NCBI RefSeq assembly: GCF_027531545.1
Contig: NZ_JAPZSC010000001.1
Location: forward strand, 124,001-188,000
Reading direction: 5' to 3'
DNA from: Silanimonas sp.
GTDB lineage: Bacteria; Pseudomonadota; Gammaproteobacteria; Xanthomonadales; Xanthomonadaceae
Length of the DNA: 64,000 nt
Within the stretch, counting starts at the first letter, position 1, and every line of letters starts with the position of its first letter. The notes under the pieces were generated by a model. That model saw nothing but the letters and a program-made list of their open reading frames with translations, ran no database searches and was not told the DNA's origin. Position numbers and translations under genes: made by a program. This document shows positions 49,469 to 58,704 of the stretch, in pieces.

Positions 49469-50395
49469 ATGAGCCTCTCCGCCGACACCCGCGCCCGCAT
49501 CGAATCCATCCTCAGCTCGCACGAGGTGGTGCTGTTCATGAAGGGCAGCCCGCAGCGTCCGCAGTGCGGGTTCTCGATGAAGGCCTCGAGCATCGTGGGC
49601 GGCATCGTCGCCGAGTACGCCCACGTCGACGTGCTGCAGGACCCGGAGATCCGCGAGGGCATCAAGGTTTACGGCCAGTGGCCGACCATCCCGCAGCTCT
49701 ACGTGAAGGGCGAGCTGGTCGGCGGTTCGGACATCATCGAGCAGATGATGAACTCCGGTGAGCTGCATGCCCTGCTGGGCGGCGCCACGCCGGACCGCAC
49801 GCCACCGACGATCACGATCACCGACGAGGCCGCCGCGCAGATCCGCAAGGCCATGGCCGACCAGGGCGACGGCCTCGCCCTGCACATGGCGGTCGACGCC
49901 AAGTTCAACAGCCGCTTCGAGCTGAAGCCGGCCACCGGGCAGGAAGTCAGCGCCACGGCGAACGGCATCACCGTGCACTTCGACCTCGCCAGCGCGCCGC
50001 GCGCCAACGGCATCGCGATCGACTGGGTAGACAACGGCGTCCGCGGTGCCGGCCTGTCGATCACCAACCCGAACGCCCCGGCCCAAGTGCGCCCGCTGTC
50101 GGTGAAGGACCTCGCGGCGCGTCTCGCCGAGTTCACCGTCATCGACGTGCGCCCGCCGCAGGCCCGCACCCTGGCCGCATTCCCGGCGTCGCACGCGGTC
50201 CTCGACGAGACCACGCACGACGACCTCGCGGCGCTGCCGAAGGACACGAAGCTGGCTTTCCTGTGCCACCACGGCAACAGCAGCCGGCAGGCCGCCGAGC
50301 ATTTCCGCGGCCTCGGCTTCACGCAGGTCTACAACGTGGAAGGTGGCATCGACGCCTGGTCGACCGACGTCGACGGCTCGGTCCCCCGCTACTGA
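49469..50395 (+). CDS. Grx4-type monothiol glutaredoxin fused to IscA-like (Cys-less) and rhodanese domains
   Basis: VVLFMKGSPQRPQCGFSMKASSIV...YGQWPTIPQLYVKGELVGGSDII (Grx CGFS); ITITDEAAAQIRKAM...AIDWVDNGVRGAGLSITNPNA (A-type carrier-like); FTVIDVRPP...LAFLCHHGNSSRQAAEHFRGLGFTQVYNVEGGIDAW (rhodanese). Confidence 0.9.
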   Translation: MSLSADTRARIESILSSHEVVLFMKGSPQRPQCGFSMKASSIVGGIVAEYAHVDVLQDPEIREGIKVYGQWPTIPQLYVKGELVGGSDIIEQMMNSGELHALLGGATPDRTPPTITITDEAAAQIRKAMADQGDGLALHMAVDAKFNSRFELKPATGQEVSATANGITVHFDLASAPRANGIAIDWVDNGVRGAGLSITNPNAPAQVRPLSVKDLAARLAEFTVIDVRPPQARTLAAFPASHAVLDETTHDDLAALPKDTKLAFLCHHGNSSRQAAEHFRGLGFTQVYNVEGGIDAWSTDVDGSVPRY

Positions 50396-50408
50396 GGCGA
50401 ACGGCCCA

Positions 50409-50427
50409 CCGGGCGCAAGGCGCCCGG
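50409..50427. terminator. GC-rich hairpin downstream of the Grx fusion gene
   Basis: CCGGGCGC-AAG-GCGCCCGG. Confidence 0.5.
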
Positions 50428-50565
50428 ATCACCGTCAATCCACGTCAACGAAGGCCGCGCCGGGCGCGATCCACCCTTCCGTTCATGGCGCGTGTAGAGT
50501 TTTTGCGCTAAACAGCGGAGTGACGCCCCGAAAAGCCGGGAAAAACCCGGCGCGGTGGCACGGAG

Positions 50566-50898
50566 ATGGCGATGAACCGTGGAATGTTTTGGATGGTCCC
50601 GACGGCGGCCCTCGGCCTGCTGGTCGGTTGTGGTGGCGGCGCCACCCCGGCGGATGTGGCCGCCCAGGCTTGCGATGCGCAGGTGCGCACCCAGCTGGGC
50701 GCCAAGCCCTACACGCTGGATCTGAAGATGCTGGCGGAAACGATGAAGGACGACGGCCGCGGCAGTTTCCTGCTGGCCTCGCAGGTCACCGTCGACGCCG
50801 GTCTCGCCAGCCAGACCGTGCAGGTGCTCGAGTGCACGGTGCGCATGGGCGCCGAGAACACCAGCGCCGAAGTCTTGAACGTCCGCTTCATCTGGTGA
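50566..50898 (+). CDS. Hypothetical lipoprotein
   Basis: Lipobox ALGLLVGCGGG; no family recognised. Confidence 0.6.
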   Translation: MAMNRGMFWMVPTAALGLLVGCGGGATPADVAAQACDAQVRTQLGAKPYTLDLKMLAETMKDDGRGSFLLASQVTVDAGLASQTVQVLECTVRMGAENTSAEVLNVRFIW

Positions 50899-50903
50899 GC
50901 CGC

Positions 50904-50922
50904 GGGGCGGCATGGCCGCCCC
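50904..50922. terminator. Hairpin between convergent genes
   Basis: GGGGCGGC-ATG-GCCGCCCC between CDS ends at 50898 and 50938. Confidence 0.6.
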
Positions 50923-50937
50923 CGAACCCGCCGCGCT

Positions 50938-51711
50938 TCAGTCGAAGCGCAGGTGCTTCACCGACTTCCCGTGGCGACGCACCAGCTTCAGCGCCTCGAT
51001 ACCGATGGTGATGTGGCGCTCGACGAAGTTCGCGCTGACCACCTTGTCGGACGCTTCCGTCTTCACGCCTTCCGGGATCATCGGCTGGTCCGAGACCAGC
51101 AACAGCGCGCCCGAGGGAATGCTGTTGGCGAAGCCGGCGGCGAACACCGTCGCCGTCTCCATGTCGATGGCCATGCAGCGCAGCTTGCGCAGGTATTCCT
51201 TGAACGCCTCGTCGTGCTCCCAGACGCGGCGGTTGGTCGTGTAGACCGTACCCGTCCAGTAGTCGTGCTCGAGGTCGCGGATCATCGTCGACACCGCGCG
51301 CTGCAGCGCGAAGGCCGGTAGCGCCGGCACTTCCGGCGGCAGGTAGTCGTTGCTGGTGCCCTCGCCGCGGATCGCCGCGATCGGCAGCACGAGGTCGCCG
51401 AGCTGGTTCTTGCGCTTCAGGCCGCCGCACTTGCCGAGGAACAGCACGGCCTTCGGCGACACGGCGCTGAGCAGGTCCATCACCGTCGCCGCGTTGGCGC
51501 TGCCCATGCCGAAATTGATCATGGTGATGCCGTCGACGGTGGCGCTCGGCATGGGGCGGTCGCGGCCGACGACCTCGGCGCCCGTCAAGCGCGAGAACAC
51601 GTCGAGGTAGCCGCCGAAATTGGTCAGCAGCACGTGGGGGCCGAATTCCTCCAGCGGCACGCCGGTGTAGCGCGGCAACCAGTTGGAGACGATCTCGTTC
51701 TTGTCCTTCAT
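50938..51711 (-). CDS. amn: AMP nucleosidase
   Basis: YTGVPLEEFGPHVLLTNFGGYLDVF...ATVDGITMINFGMGSANAATVMDLLSAVSPKAVLFLGKCGGLK...CMAIDMETATVFAAGFAN. Confidence 0.9.
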   Translation of the reverse strand: MKDKNEIVSNWLPRYTGVPLEEFGPHVLLTNFGGYLDVFSRLTGAEVVGRDRPMPSATVDGITMINFGMGSANAATVMDLLSAVSPKAVLFLGKCGGLKRKNQLGDLVLPIAAIRGEGTSNDYLPPEVPALPAFALQRAVSTMIRDLEHDYWTGTVYTTNRRVWEHDEAFKEYLRKLRCMAIDMETATVFAAGFANSIPSGALLLVSDQPMIPEGVKTEASDKVVSANFVERHITIGIEALKLVRRHGKSVKHLRFD

Positions 51712-51850
51712 GGGTGTCCTTCTCTTCTCGTTCGCCCGGGGATTTTGCCACGCGGGCCGCCCGCGCCCGCGCCGGGGCCCATGACCTTCGGCCTAGTTGA
51801 TGGGCCTTGGGGCCGGGCTAGGGTGTCGGCTTCCCTTGCTGGAGCCCGCG

Positions 51851-53212
51851 ATGCGACCGCTTGATCTCCGAACCACCGCCCTCGCCGCCGCCCTGGCGCT
51901 CGGCCTCGGCGCCACCGCCGACGCCCGGGTCACCGTGCTGAAGGACGACCCGTACCCCAGCACCTACGAACGCATCGCCGCGCAGGACACGCTGATCCGC
52001 AATGCCACCGTGCTGGTGGGCGACGGCACGCGGCTGGAGAACGCCGACGTGCTGCTGCGCGACGGCAAGGTCGCGCGCGTGGGCCAGGGCCTCGACGCCC
52101 CTCGCGGCTCGACGGTGGTCGATGGCACCGGCAAGTGGATCACGCCGGGCCTGATCGACGTGCACTCGCACCTTGGCGTGTACGCCTCGCCGGGCCTCGA
52201 CGCCCACAGCGACGGCAACGAGATGACCAACCCCGTGACCTCGCAGGTCTGGGCCGAGCACGCCGTGTGGCCGCAGGACCCGGGCTTCGGCACGGCGCTC
52301 GCCGGCGGCGTGACTTCGATGCTGGTTCTGCCGGGCAGCGGCAACCTGATCGGCGGCCGCGGCGTGGTGCTGAAGAACGTGCCGGGCGAGACCTACCAGC
52401 AGATGAAGTTCCCCGGCGCACCGTGGAGCCTGAAGATGGCCTGCGGCGAGAACCCGAAGCGCTTCTATGGCGGGCAGGGCGCGGCACCGATGACCCGCAT
52501 GGGCAACGTCGCCGGCTACCGCAACGCCTTCATCGACGCCCGCGAGTACCTCGGGAAGCTCGACGACGAGGAGCCGCCGAAACAGGACCTCCGCCTCGAG
52601 ACCCTCGCCGCCGCGATGAACGGCGAGATCCAGGTGCAGATCCACTGCTACCGCGCCGACGAGATGGCGATCATGCTCGACCTCGCCGAGGAGTTCGACT
52701 TCAAGGTGGCCGCGTTCCACCACGGCGTCGAGGCCTACAAGATCGCCGATCGCCTCGCCGAGGCCGGCACCTGCGGCGCGCTCTGGGCCGACTGGTGGGG
52801 CTTCAAGGCCGAGGCCTATGACGCGGTGCAGGAGAACATCCTGATCGTCGACCGTGCGAATGAGGGCAAGGGCTGTGCGGTGGTGCACTCGGATTCGGCC
52901 GAAGGCATCCAGCGCCTCAACCAGGAAGCCGGCAAGGTCATCGGCGTCGGCCGTCGCGCCGGCATCGACATCGCGCCCGAACACGCCGTGCGCTGGATCA
53001 CCCAGAACGCCGCGCAGACGCTCGGCATCCAAGAGCAGGTCGGCACGCTCGAGCGCGGCAAGATGGGCGACGTGGTGCTGTGGAACCAGAACCCCTTCAG
53101 CGTCTACGCCAGGGCCGAGAAGGTCTGGATCGATGGTGCGCTGATGTTCGACCACAACGACCCGGCGCTGCAGCCGGTCTCCGACTTCACGCTCGGCCAG
53201 GAGCCCCTCTGA
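51851..53212 (+). CDS. Exported amidohydrolase family protein
   Basis: DTLIRNATVLVGDGTRLENADVLLRDGKVARVG...GKWITPGLIDVHSHLGVYASPG...AVRWITQNAAQTLGI..GTLERGKMGDVVLWNQNPF. Confidence 0.9.
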   Translation: MRPLDLRTTALAAALALGLGATADARVTVLKDDPYPSTYERIAAQDTLIRNATVLVGDGTRLENADVLLRDGKVARVGQGLDAPRGSTVVDGTGKWITPGLIDVHSHLGVYASPGLDAHSDGNEMTNPVTSQVWAEHAVWPQDPGFGTALAGGVTSMLVLPGSGNLIGGRGVVLKNVPGETYQQMKFPGAPWSLKMACGENPKRFYGGQGAAPMTRMGNVAGYRNAFIDAREYLGKLDDEEPPKQDLRLETLAAAMNGEIQVQIHCYRADEMAIMLDLAEEFDFKVAAFHHGVEAYKIADRLAEAGTCGALWADWWGFKAEAYDAVQENILIVDRANEGKGCAVVHSDSAEGIQRLNQEAGKVIGVGRRAGIDIAPEHAVRWITQNAAQTLGIQEQVGTLERGKMGDVVLWNQNPFSVYARAEKVWIDGALMFDHNDPALQPVSDFTLGQEPL

Positions 53213-54522
53213 TGCGCGCCCTCTCCGTCCTCGCCGGCGCCGTCGCGCTGGCCCTCGCCGGCTTCGCTTCCGCGCAGTCGGTCGTCTTCATCGACAACGC
53301 CAAGGTCCATACCGCCGGTGCCGCCGGCACGTTGGCCAATGGCGATGTCGTCATCACCAATGGCGTCATCAGCGCCGTCGGCGCCGAGCTGGCCGCGCCC
53401 GCCGGTGCCACCCGCATCGATGCCAAGGGCCAGCCGCTGACGCCGGGCCTGTTCGCCGGCCTCACCGCGCTCGGCCTCGAAGAGATCAGCGCGGAATCGA
53501 GCACGGTGCACCAGAACCTCGGCGCCGCGACGCCGCACGTGCATCCGGGCGAGACGCGCTGGCGTCCAGAGTTCGACGTGCTGCCCGCCTACAACCCGCG
53601 CTCGCAGGTGATCGGCGTCAACCGCATCGAGGGCCTCACCTTCACCGTGCTCGCCCCCGGCGCGCTCGAGGAAGGCAGCTTCGTCGCTGGCCAGGGCGGC
53701 GCGGTGCGTTTCGACGGTGGCTTCGACGCCCTCGTGGACGGCAGCCGTTCGCTCTTCGTCGATCTCTCCAACGGCGCCGTGGCGATGTCCGGCGGCAGCC
53801 GGGCCGGCCAGTACATGCTGCTCGACCAGGCGATCCGCGAGGCCAAGCCGCCCGCGTCGCCGATGATGATGGTCTCGCCGGGCCACGGCCTGCTGACGCC
53901 GGCCGGTCGCGACGCGATGAGCCGCTATCTGCGCGGCGGCCGCGTGGTGTTCACCGTCGACCGCGCCGCCGACATCCGCCAGGTGATCGCGCTGGGCCAG
54001 CGTTACGGCTTCCAGCCGGTGATCAATGGCGGCGCCGAAGCGTGGATCGTCGCAAACGAACTCGCCGCGGCGAAGGTGCCGGTGCTGCTCGACGCGCTGG
54101 TGAACCTCCCGGGCAGCTTCGACCAGCTCGGCGCGCGCCTCGACAACGCGGCCAAGCTGCATGCCGCCGGCGTCACCGTCGCGTTCTCGCAGGCCGGCGA
54201 CGCCACGCACAATGCCCGCAAGATCCGCCAGCTCGCCGGCGTGGCCGCGGCCCACGGCCTGCCCTGGGAGACCGCGCTCGCGGGCCTCACCTCGGCGCCG
54301 GCGAAGGTGTTCGGCATCGACGCGAAGATCGGCAGCATCGAAGTCGGCAAGACGGCCGACCTCGTGCTGTGGAACGGCGACCCGCTGGAAGTGACGACGA
54401 CCGCCACGCAGGTGTTCGTCGGCGGCCGCGCGGTGCCCATGCAGTCGCGGCAGACGCTGCTGCGCGACCGCTACCTCGCGCCGAAGGGCGAGCGTTCGCG
54501 GCTGTATCCGGCGGGGCGCTGA
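53212..54522 (+). CDS. Exported amidohydrolase family protein, second of a coupled pair
   Basis: Signal peptide; VVFIDNAKVHTAGAAGTLANGDVVITNGVISAVGAEL...LTPGLFAG...KIGSIEVGKTADLVLWNGDPLEV; TGATG overlap with upstream gene. Confidence 0.88.
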   Translation: MRALSVLAGAVALALAGFASAQSVVFIDNAKVHTAGAAGTLANGDVVITNGVISAVGAELAAPAGATRIDAKGQPLTPGLFAGLTALGLEEISAESSTVHQNLGAATPHVHPGETRWRPEFDVLPAYNPRSQVIGVNRIEGLTFTVLAPGALEEGSFVAGQGGAVRFDGGFDALVDGSRSLFVDLSNGAVAMSGGSRAGQYMLLDQAIREAKPPASPMMMVSPGHGLLTPAGRDAMSRYLRGGRVVFTVDRAADIRQVIALGQRYGFQPVINGGAEAWIVANELAAAKVPVLLDALVNLPGSFDQLGARLDNAAKLHAAGVTVAFSQAGDATHNARKIRQLAGVAAAHGLPWETALAGLTSAPAKVFGIDAKIGSIEVGKTADLVLWNGDPLEVTTTATQVFVGGRAVPMQSRQTLLRDRYLAPKGERSRLYPAGR

Positions 54523-54565
54523 GCGCCTTCAAGGGCAAGAGCGGCGCCTGCCACGCGTAACGGTA

Positions 54566-54660
54566 GGCCGCTCTTCGCGGACTCGGGGCTGTCCTGCCCC
54601 GAGCCGCGCGCTCGCCATCCATGGCTCGCTTGTCGCTGGCCCACCGCCACGCGGGCGCGG
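54566..54660. repeat. Dispersed repeat, module 1, copy B
   Basis: Matches 27605-27699 with 3 mismatches by eye. Confidence 0.9.
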
Positions 54661-54791
54661 CGCAGCCTCGCCTGGAATCCATCGCACGCGCCGCACTAGC
54701 TGAGGTGGGGCCGCGACACCGGCGCAAGCTCGCGAGATTTTGTTCGGCCGCGACGGTCGGTATTCGAGGGTCGGCCTGCGGGCGACGCGAA

Positions 54792-54926
54792 TAAGGAGCC
54801 CCAGCGCGATGGCCAGGCGATGGCCCGAAGGGCGGCTCAGGGATGAGCCGCCGCTCGAGCGACATGGACGTCGCATTCGAGCGGGCCGCCGGGTCGATCA
54901 CATTCATGGTGATGGGGCGGGCGAGC
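54792..54926. repeat. Dispersed repeat, module 2, copy B
   Basis: TAAGGAGCCCCAGCGCG...GGGCGGCTCAGGGATGAGCCGCC..CCGCTCGAGCGACATGGACGTCGCATTCGAGCGGGCCGCCGGG matches 27742-27876. Confidence 0.85.
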
Positions 54927-54961
54927 GTCGCCCACAGGCCGACCCTCGCAACGCAAACCCG

Positions 54962-56275
54962 TCACAGCCCCAGCGCGAACAGCCCGAGGCAAAGCAGCAA
55001 GCCGAGGCCCGGCACGATGACCGTCAGGGCGCCGACCGGCAGGTAGGCGTCCTTGTGGGTTTCGCCGCAGATGGCGCGGATGGTCGTGACGACGTAGCCG
55101 TTGTGCGGCAGCGAATCCAGCACGCCCGAGCTGATCGCCACGGAGCGGTGCAGCTGGTCCGGATTCACGCCTTGGGCGAGGAAGATCGGCGCGATGATCG
55201 GTAGCGCGATGGCCTGGCCACCCGAGGCCGAGCCCGTCATCGCCGCGATCAGGCTCACCGCGATGGCCGCGGTCGCCACGCCGGAACCCGGCATGTGCGT
55301 GATCGCCTCCACGGCCACGCCGAAGGCGGGTGACAGCTTCGCCACGGCGCCGAAACCGACCACCGCCGCGGTATTGCCGATCGCGATCAACGCCCCCGTG
55401 CTGCCCTCGCCGATGGCCTTGGCCGGTTGCCGCAACGTGCGCACGCACAAGAGCCCGACGGCCGCGCAACCCGAGAGCAGCGCGACGATCAGTGCGGACA
55501 CGCCGAACGCGTCGTGCAGCGCGAAGGACACGCCGAGGACCACGAGCGTGGGCAGAAACGCGGCCCACAGTGGCGGGAGATCGGCGCGCAGCTCGCCGGG
55601 ATCGCCTTCGCGGGATTCGAAGCGTTCACCCCGGGCCTTGGCCCGCTTCAGCATCCAGCCCAGCCAGAGCTGGCCGACCACCGCCATGAACAGCGCCGTG
55701 ACGAGGCTCGCCTCCCACGCCGCCCAAGGCGTGGTGTCGAGGTAGGGAATCGGAATCCAGTTCTGGATTTCCGGCGAACCCGCCGAAGTCATGGTGAAGG
55801 TGACGGAGCCGAAGGCCAGCGCCGCGGGGATGAAGCGCCGCGGCAGGTCGGCGGCACGGAACAGGGCGAGCGCCGCCGGGTAGACCGAGAACGCGACCAC
55901 GAACAGGCTGACGCCACCGTAGGTCAGGATGGCGCAGGCCAGCACGACGGCCAGCGCCGCGTGCGATGGGCCCAGATGGCGCATCACCGCCGCGGCGATC
56001 GCATCGGCCGCGCCACTGTCCTCCATCAGCTTCCCGAAGATCGAGCCGAGCAGGAACATGAAGAACCAGTTCGTCACGAAGCCGGTGAAGCCCCCCATGT
56101 AGGCACCGACGAGATTCGGTGCCCCCTCGAGGGCCAGTGGCGGCAGCAGGGCGATGCCGGAGGTCAGGGCGACCAGCAAAGCGCACAGCGGCGTGGCGAC
56201 GAACAGGTTCCAACCGCGCATGGTCAGCACGATCAGCAAGGCAAGGGCGAGGGCGAGGCCGAGGGCGCTCAGCAT
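54962..56275 (-). CDS. GntP-family permease
   Basis: Multi-TM protein; VMRHLGPSHAALAVVLACAILTYGGVSLFVVAFSVYPAALALFRAADLPRRFIPAALAFGSVTFTMTSAGSPEIQN; C-terminal SSGVLDSLPHNGYVVTTI. Confidence 0.85.
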   Translation of the reverse strand: MLSALGLALALALLIVLTMRGWNLFVATPLCALLVALTSGIALLPPLALEGAPNLVGAYMGGFTGFVTNWFFMFLLGSIFGKLMEDSGAADAIAAAVMRHLGPSHAALAVVLACAILTYGGVSLFVVAFSVYPAALALFRAADLPRRFIPAALAFGSVTFTMTSAGSPEIQNWIPIPYLDTTPWAAWEASLVTALFMAVVGQLWLGWMLKRAKARGERFESREGDPGELRADLPPLWAAFLPTLVVLGVSFALHDAFGVSALIVALLSGCAAVGLLCVRTLRQPAKAIGEGSTGALIAIGNTAAVVGFGAVAKLSPAFGVAVEAITHMPGSGVATAAIAVSLIAAMTGSASGGQAIALPIIAPIFLAQGVNPDQLHRSVAISSGVLDSLPHNGYVVTTIRAICGETHKDAYLPVGALTVIVPGLGLLLCLGLFALGL

Positions 56276-56428
56276 CGGGACGGGCTCCGTACGGGACGGC
56301 GGCAGCATGCGCGGCGGCCTCCGGGGCGCGTGATTGGACGAACGTACAGGTGCTACCCCCGGGGCCCGGGCCTAGTCTGCGCAGCAACCGCGCCGGGGGG
56401 CGCGCTCCACACTATTGGGGGAAGACCG

Positions 56429-58696
56429 ATGTTCCGCAGCGCACTCAGCACCGCCATCCACGCCGCCCTGCTCGCGGGCCTCGTCGCCACGCCGGCCGCC
56501 TTCGCGCAGTCGGCGCCGGTCGAAGACGCGTCGCAAGCGAAGACGCTCGATGCCGTCACCGTCACCGCGCGGAAGCGCGAGGAGACCCTTCAGGACGTGC
56601 CGATCGCGGTGACGGCCTTCACCGCGGACGCGCTGGACCGCCTCGGCACGCGCGATATCGCCGACCTCGATGCGCAGGTGCCGAACCTGACGATCTATGC
56701 GGCCCGCGGCTCCAGCTCGACGCTGACGACGTTCATCCGCGGCGTCGGCCAGGCGGATCCGCTGTGGGGCGTCGATCCGGGCGTCGGCCTCTACCTCGAT
56801 GACGTCTACATCGCCCGTCCGCAGGGCGCGCTGCTCGATGTGTTCGACGTCGAGCGCATCGAAGTGCTGCGCGGCCCGCAGGGCACGCTGTACGGCAAGA
56901 ACACCATCGGCGGCGCCATCAAGTACATCTCGCGCGGCCTGCCCACCGAATTCGACGGCAACGCCTCCGTCACCGTGGGGAACTACGGCCAGCTCGACGT
57001 CAAGGCCGCCATCGGCGGCCCGATCGCGGCGAACGGCGGCCTTCGCGGCCGCATCGCGGTCGCCAAGCTGGATCGCGACGGCTTCGGCGAGAACCGCGTC
57101 ACGGGCGCCGATGTCAGCGACAAGGATGTGTTCGCGGTGCGCGGCCAGCTCGGCGCCTTCGTCAACGACAACCTCGACATCCAGTTCGCCTTCGACATGG
57201 TCGACGACCAGAGCGGCGTGCGCGGCGCGCAGATGCTGGAAGCGAACCGCTTCAACGCCGCGTTCTTCCCGGCCCTGGGCGCGTTCCCGCCGCTGAACGA
57301 CCGCTACGACGTGCGCAACGGCCTGCCGAACATCAACGACACGACCATCGAGGGCGCGTCGACGACGGTGAACTGGCGCGCCACCGAGGACCTGACGCTG
57401 AAGTACGTGCTCGCCAAGCGCCAGAGCGACACCGAGACCAACATCGACTTCGACACCACGCCCGCCCAGATCGCCGACGTGAGGGCCCTCTACGCCGACG
57501 AGCAGGTGAGCCACGAGCTGCAGGCGAACTGGGACGGCGGCGGCCGCTCGCGCGGCGTCATCGGCCTCTACGCCTTCGATGGCGAGGCCGGCGGCCAGGT
57601 GCTCAACAACTTCTTCAACCTGAGCTTCGGCGACACGCAGGGCACGGTGTTCACCGAGAGCGTCGCCCTGTACGCCGACTGGACCTTTGACCTCAGCGAC
57701 CGGCTGTCGCTCGATGTCGGCGCCCGCTACACCGACGAGGACAAGCGCGCGAAGGTGCTGAACCGTTGCTACACCAGCGCCGCGTTCACCACCCTTCGCG
57801 ACTGCACGCCGGCCGTGCTCACCGACGACCCGGCCGCGGCGAACTTCGACCGCACCATCAACTTCAAGAACACCTCGCCGAAGATCGCGCTGAACTTCGA
57901 CGTCAGCGACAACGTGATGGTCTACGGCCTCGCGTCGCGCGGCTTCAAGTCCGGCGGCTACAACATCCGCGCGCAGGCGACGCTGGTGCCGCGCTCCGCC
58001 CTGCCCTTCGACGACGAAGTCGTGGACAGCTTCGAGGTCGGCGCCAAGATGGGCCTGCTCGACCAGCGCCTGTTCCTGAACCTCGCCGCCTTCCACAACA
58101 AGTACGAGGACATCCAGCTCTCGGTGTTCACGGCGAACCCGGCGGGCGGCTTCTTCGGCGACTTCACGAACGCCGGCAAGGGCACCGTGCAGGGCCTCGA
58201 AGCCGAGTACCAGTGGCTGCTGAGCGATGCCTTCACGATCAGCGGCAACCTCGCCTGGCTGGACGCCCAGTACGACGAGTTCCTGTTCGCCGGCGTGGAC
58301 ATCGCCAACGAGCAGGAATTCACCAACGCCCCGGAGTTCTCCGGCGCGATCAACCTCGAGTGGCGCACGGCCGTGGGTGACGCCGGTGAACTCACCGCGC
58401 GCGTCGGCTACAGCTACCAGAGCGAGGTCGTGGCCACGACCGAAATCATCCGCAGCAACGTGCCGCCGGCTGCACCCTTCGGCCGCCTGCCGATCAGCCA
58501 GGACGGCTACGGCCTCGTGACGGCCGGCGTCGTCTGGCAGAGCGGCGGCCCGTGGTCGGTGTCCCTGCAGGGCACCAACCTGACCGACAAGGAGTACCTG
58601 ACGACGGGCTACAACCTCGCGCAGGCGCTCGGCGTCTACACCGGCTTCTACGGCGCGCCGCGCCAGTACAGCCTGTCGGTCCGCTACGACTTCTGA
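56429..58696 (+). CDS. TonB-dependent receptor
   Basis: Signal peptide; TLDAVTVTARKREETLQDVPIAVTAFTADALDRLGTRDIADLDAQVPNL plug; VERIEVLRGPQGTLYGKNTIGGAIKYISR; C-terminal barrel ending RQYSLSVRYDF. Confidence 0.95.
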   Translation: MFRSALSTAIHAALLAGLVATPAAFAQSAPVEDASQAKTLDAVTVTARKREETLQDVPIAVTAFTADALDRLGTRDIADLDAQVPNLTIYAARGSSSTLTTFIRGVGQADPLWGVDPGVGLYLDDVYIARPQGALLDVFDVERIEVLRGPQGTLYGKNTIGGAIKYISRGLPTEFDGNASVTVGNYGQLDVKAAIGGPIAANGGLRGRIAVAKLDRDGFGENRVTGADVSDKDVFAVRGQLGAFVNDNLDIQFAFDMVDDQSGVRGAQMLEANRFNAAFFPALGAFPPLNDRYDVRNGLPNINDTTIEGASTTVNWRATEDLTLKYVLAKRQSDTETNIDFDTTPAQIADVRALYADEQVSHELQANWDGGGRSRGVIGLYAFDGEAGGQVLNNFFNLSFGDTQGTVFTESVALYADWTFDLSDRLSLDVGARYTDEDKRAKVLNRCYTSAAFTTLRDCTPAVLTDDPAAANFDRTINFKNTSPKIALNFDVSDNVMVYGLASRGFKSGGYNIRAQATLVPRSALPFDDEVVDSFEVGAKMGLLDQRLFLNLAAFHNKYEDIQLSVFTANPAGGFFGDFTNAGKGTVQGLEAEYQWLLSDAFTISGNLAWLDAQYDEFLFAGVDIANEQEFTNAPEFSGAINLEWRTAVGDAGELTARVGYSYQSEVVATTEIIRSNVPPAAPFGRLPISQDGYGLVTAGVVWQSGGPWSVSLQGTNLTDKEYLTTGYNLAQALGVYTGFYGAPRQYSLSVRYDF

Positions 58697-58704
58697 GCGC
58701 TTCG

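Noticed and set aside
46167-50302. 700-aa and 841-aa minus-strand ORFs opposite gltB/gltD/grx
   Set aside because: Shadow ORFs of well-supported + strand genes.
55427-56428. 5' extension of the TonB-receptor ORF
   Set aside because: Overlaps the GntP permease on the other strand; the real start with signal peptide is 56429.
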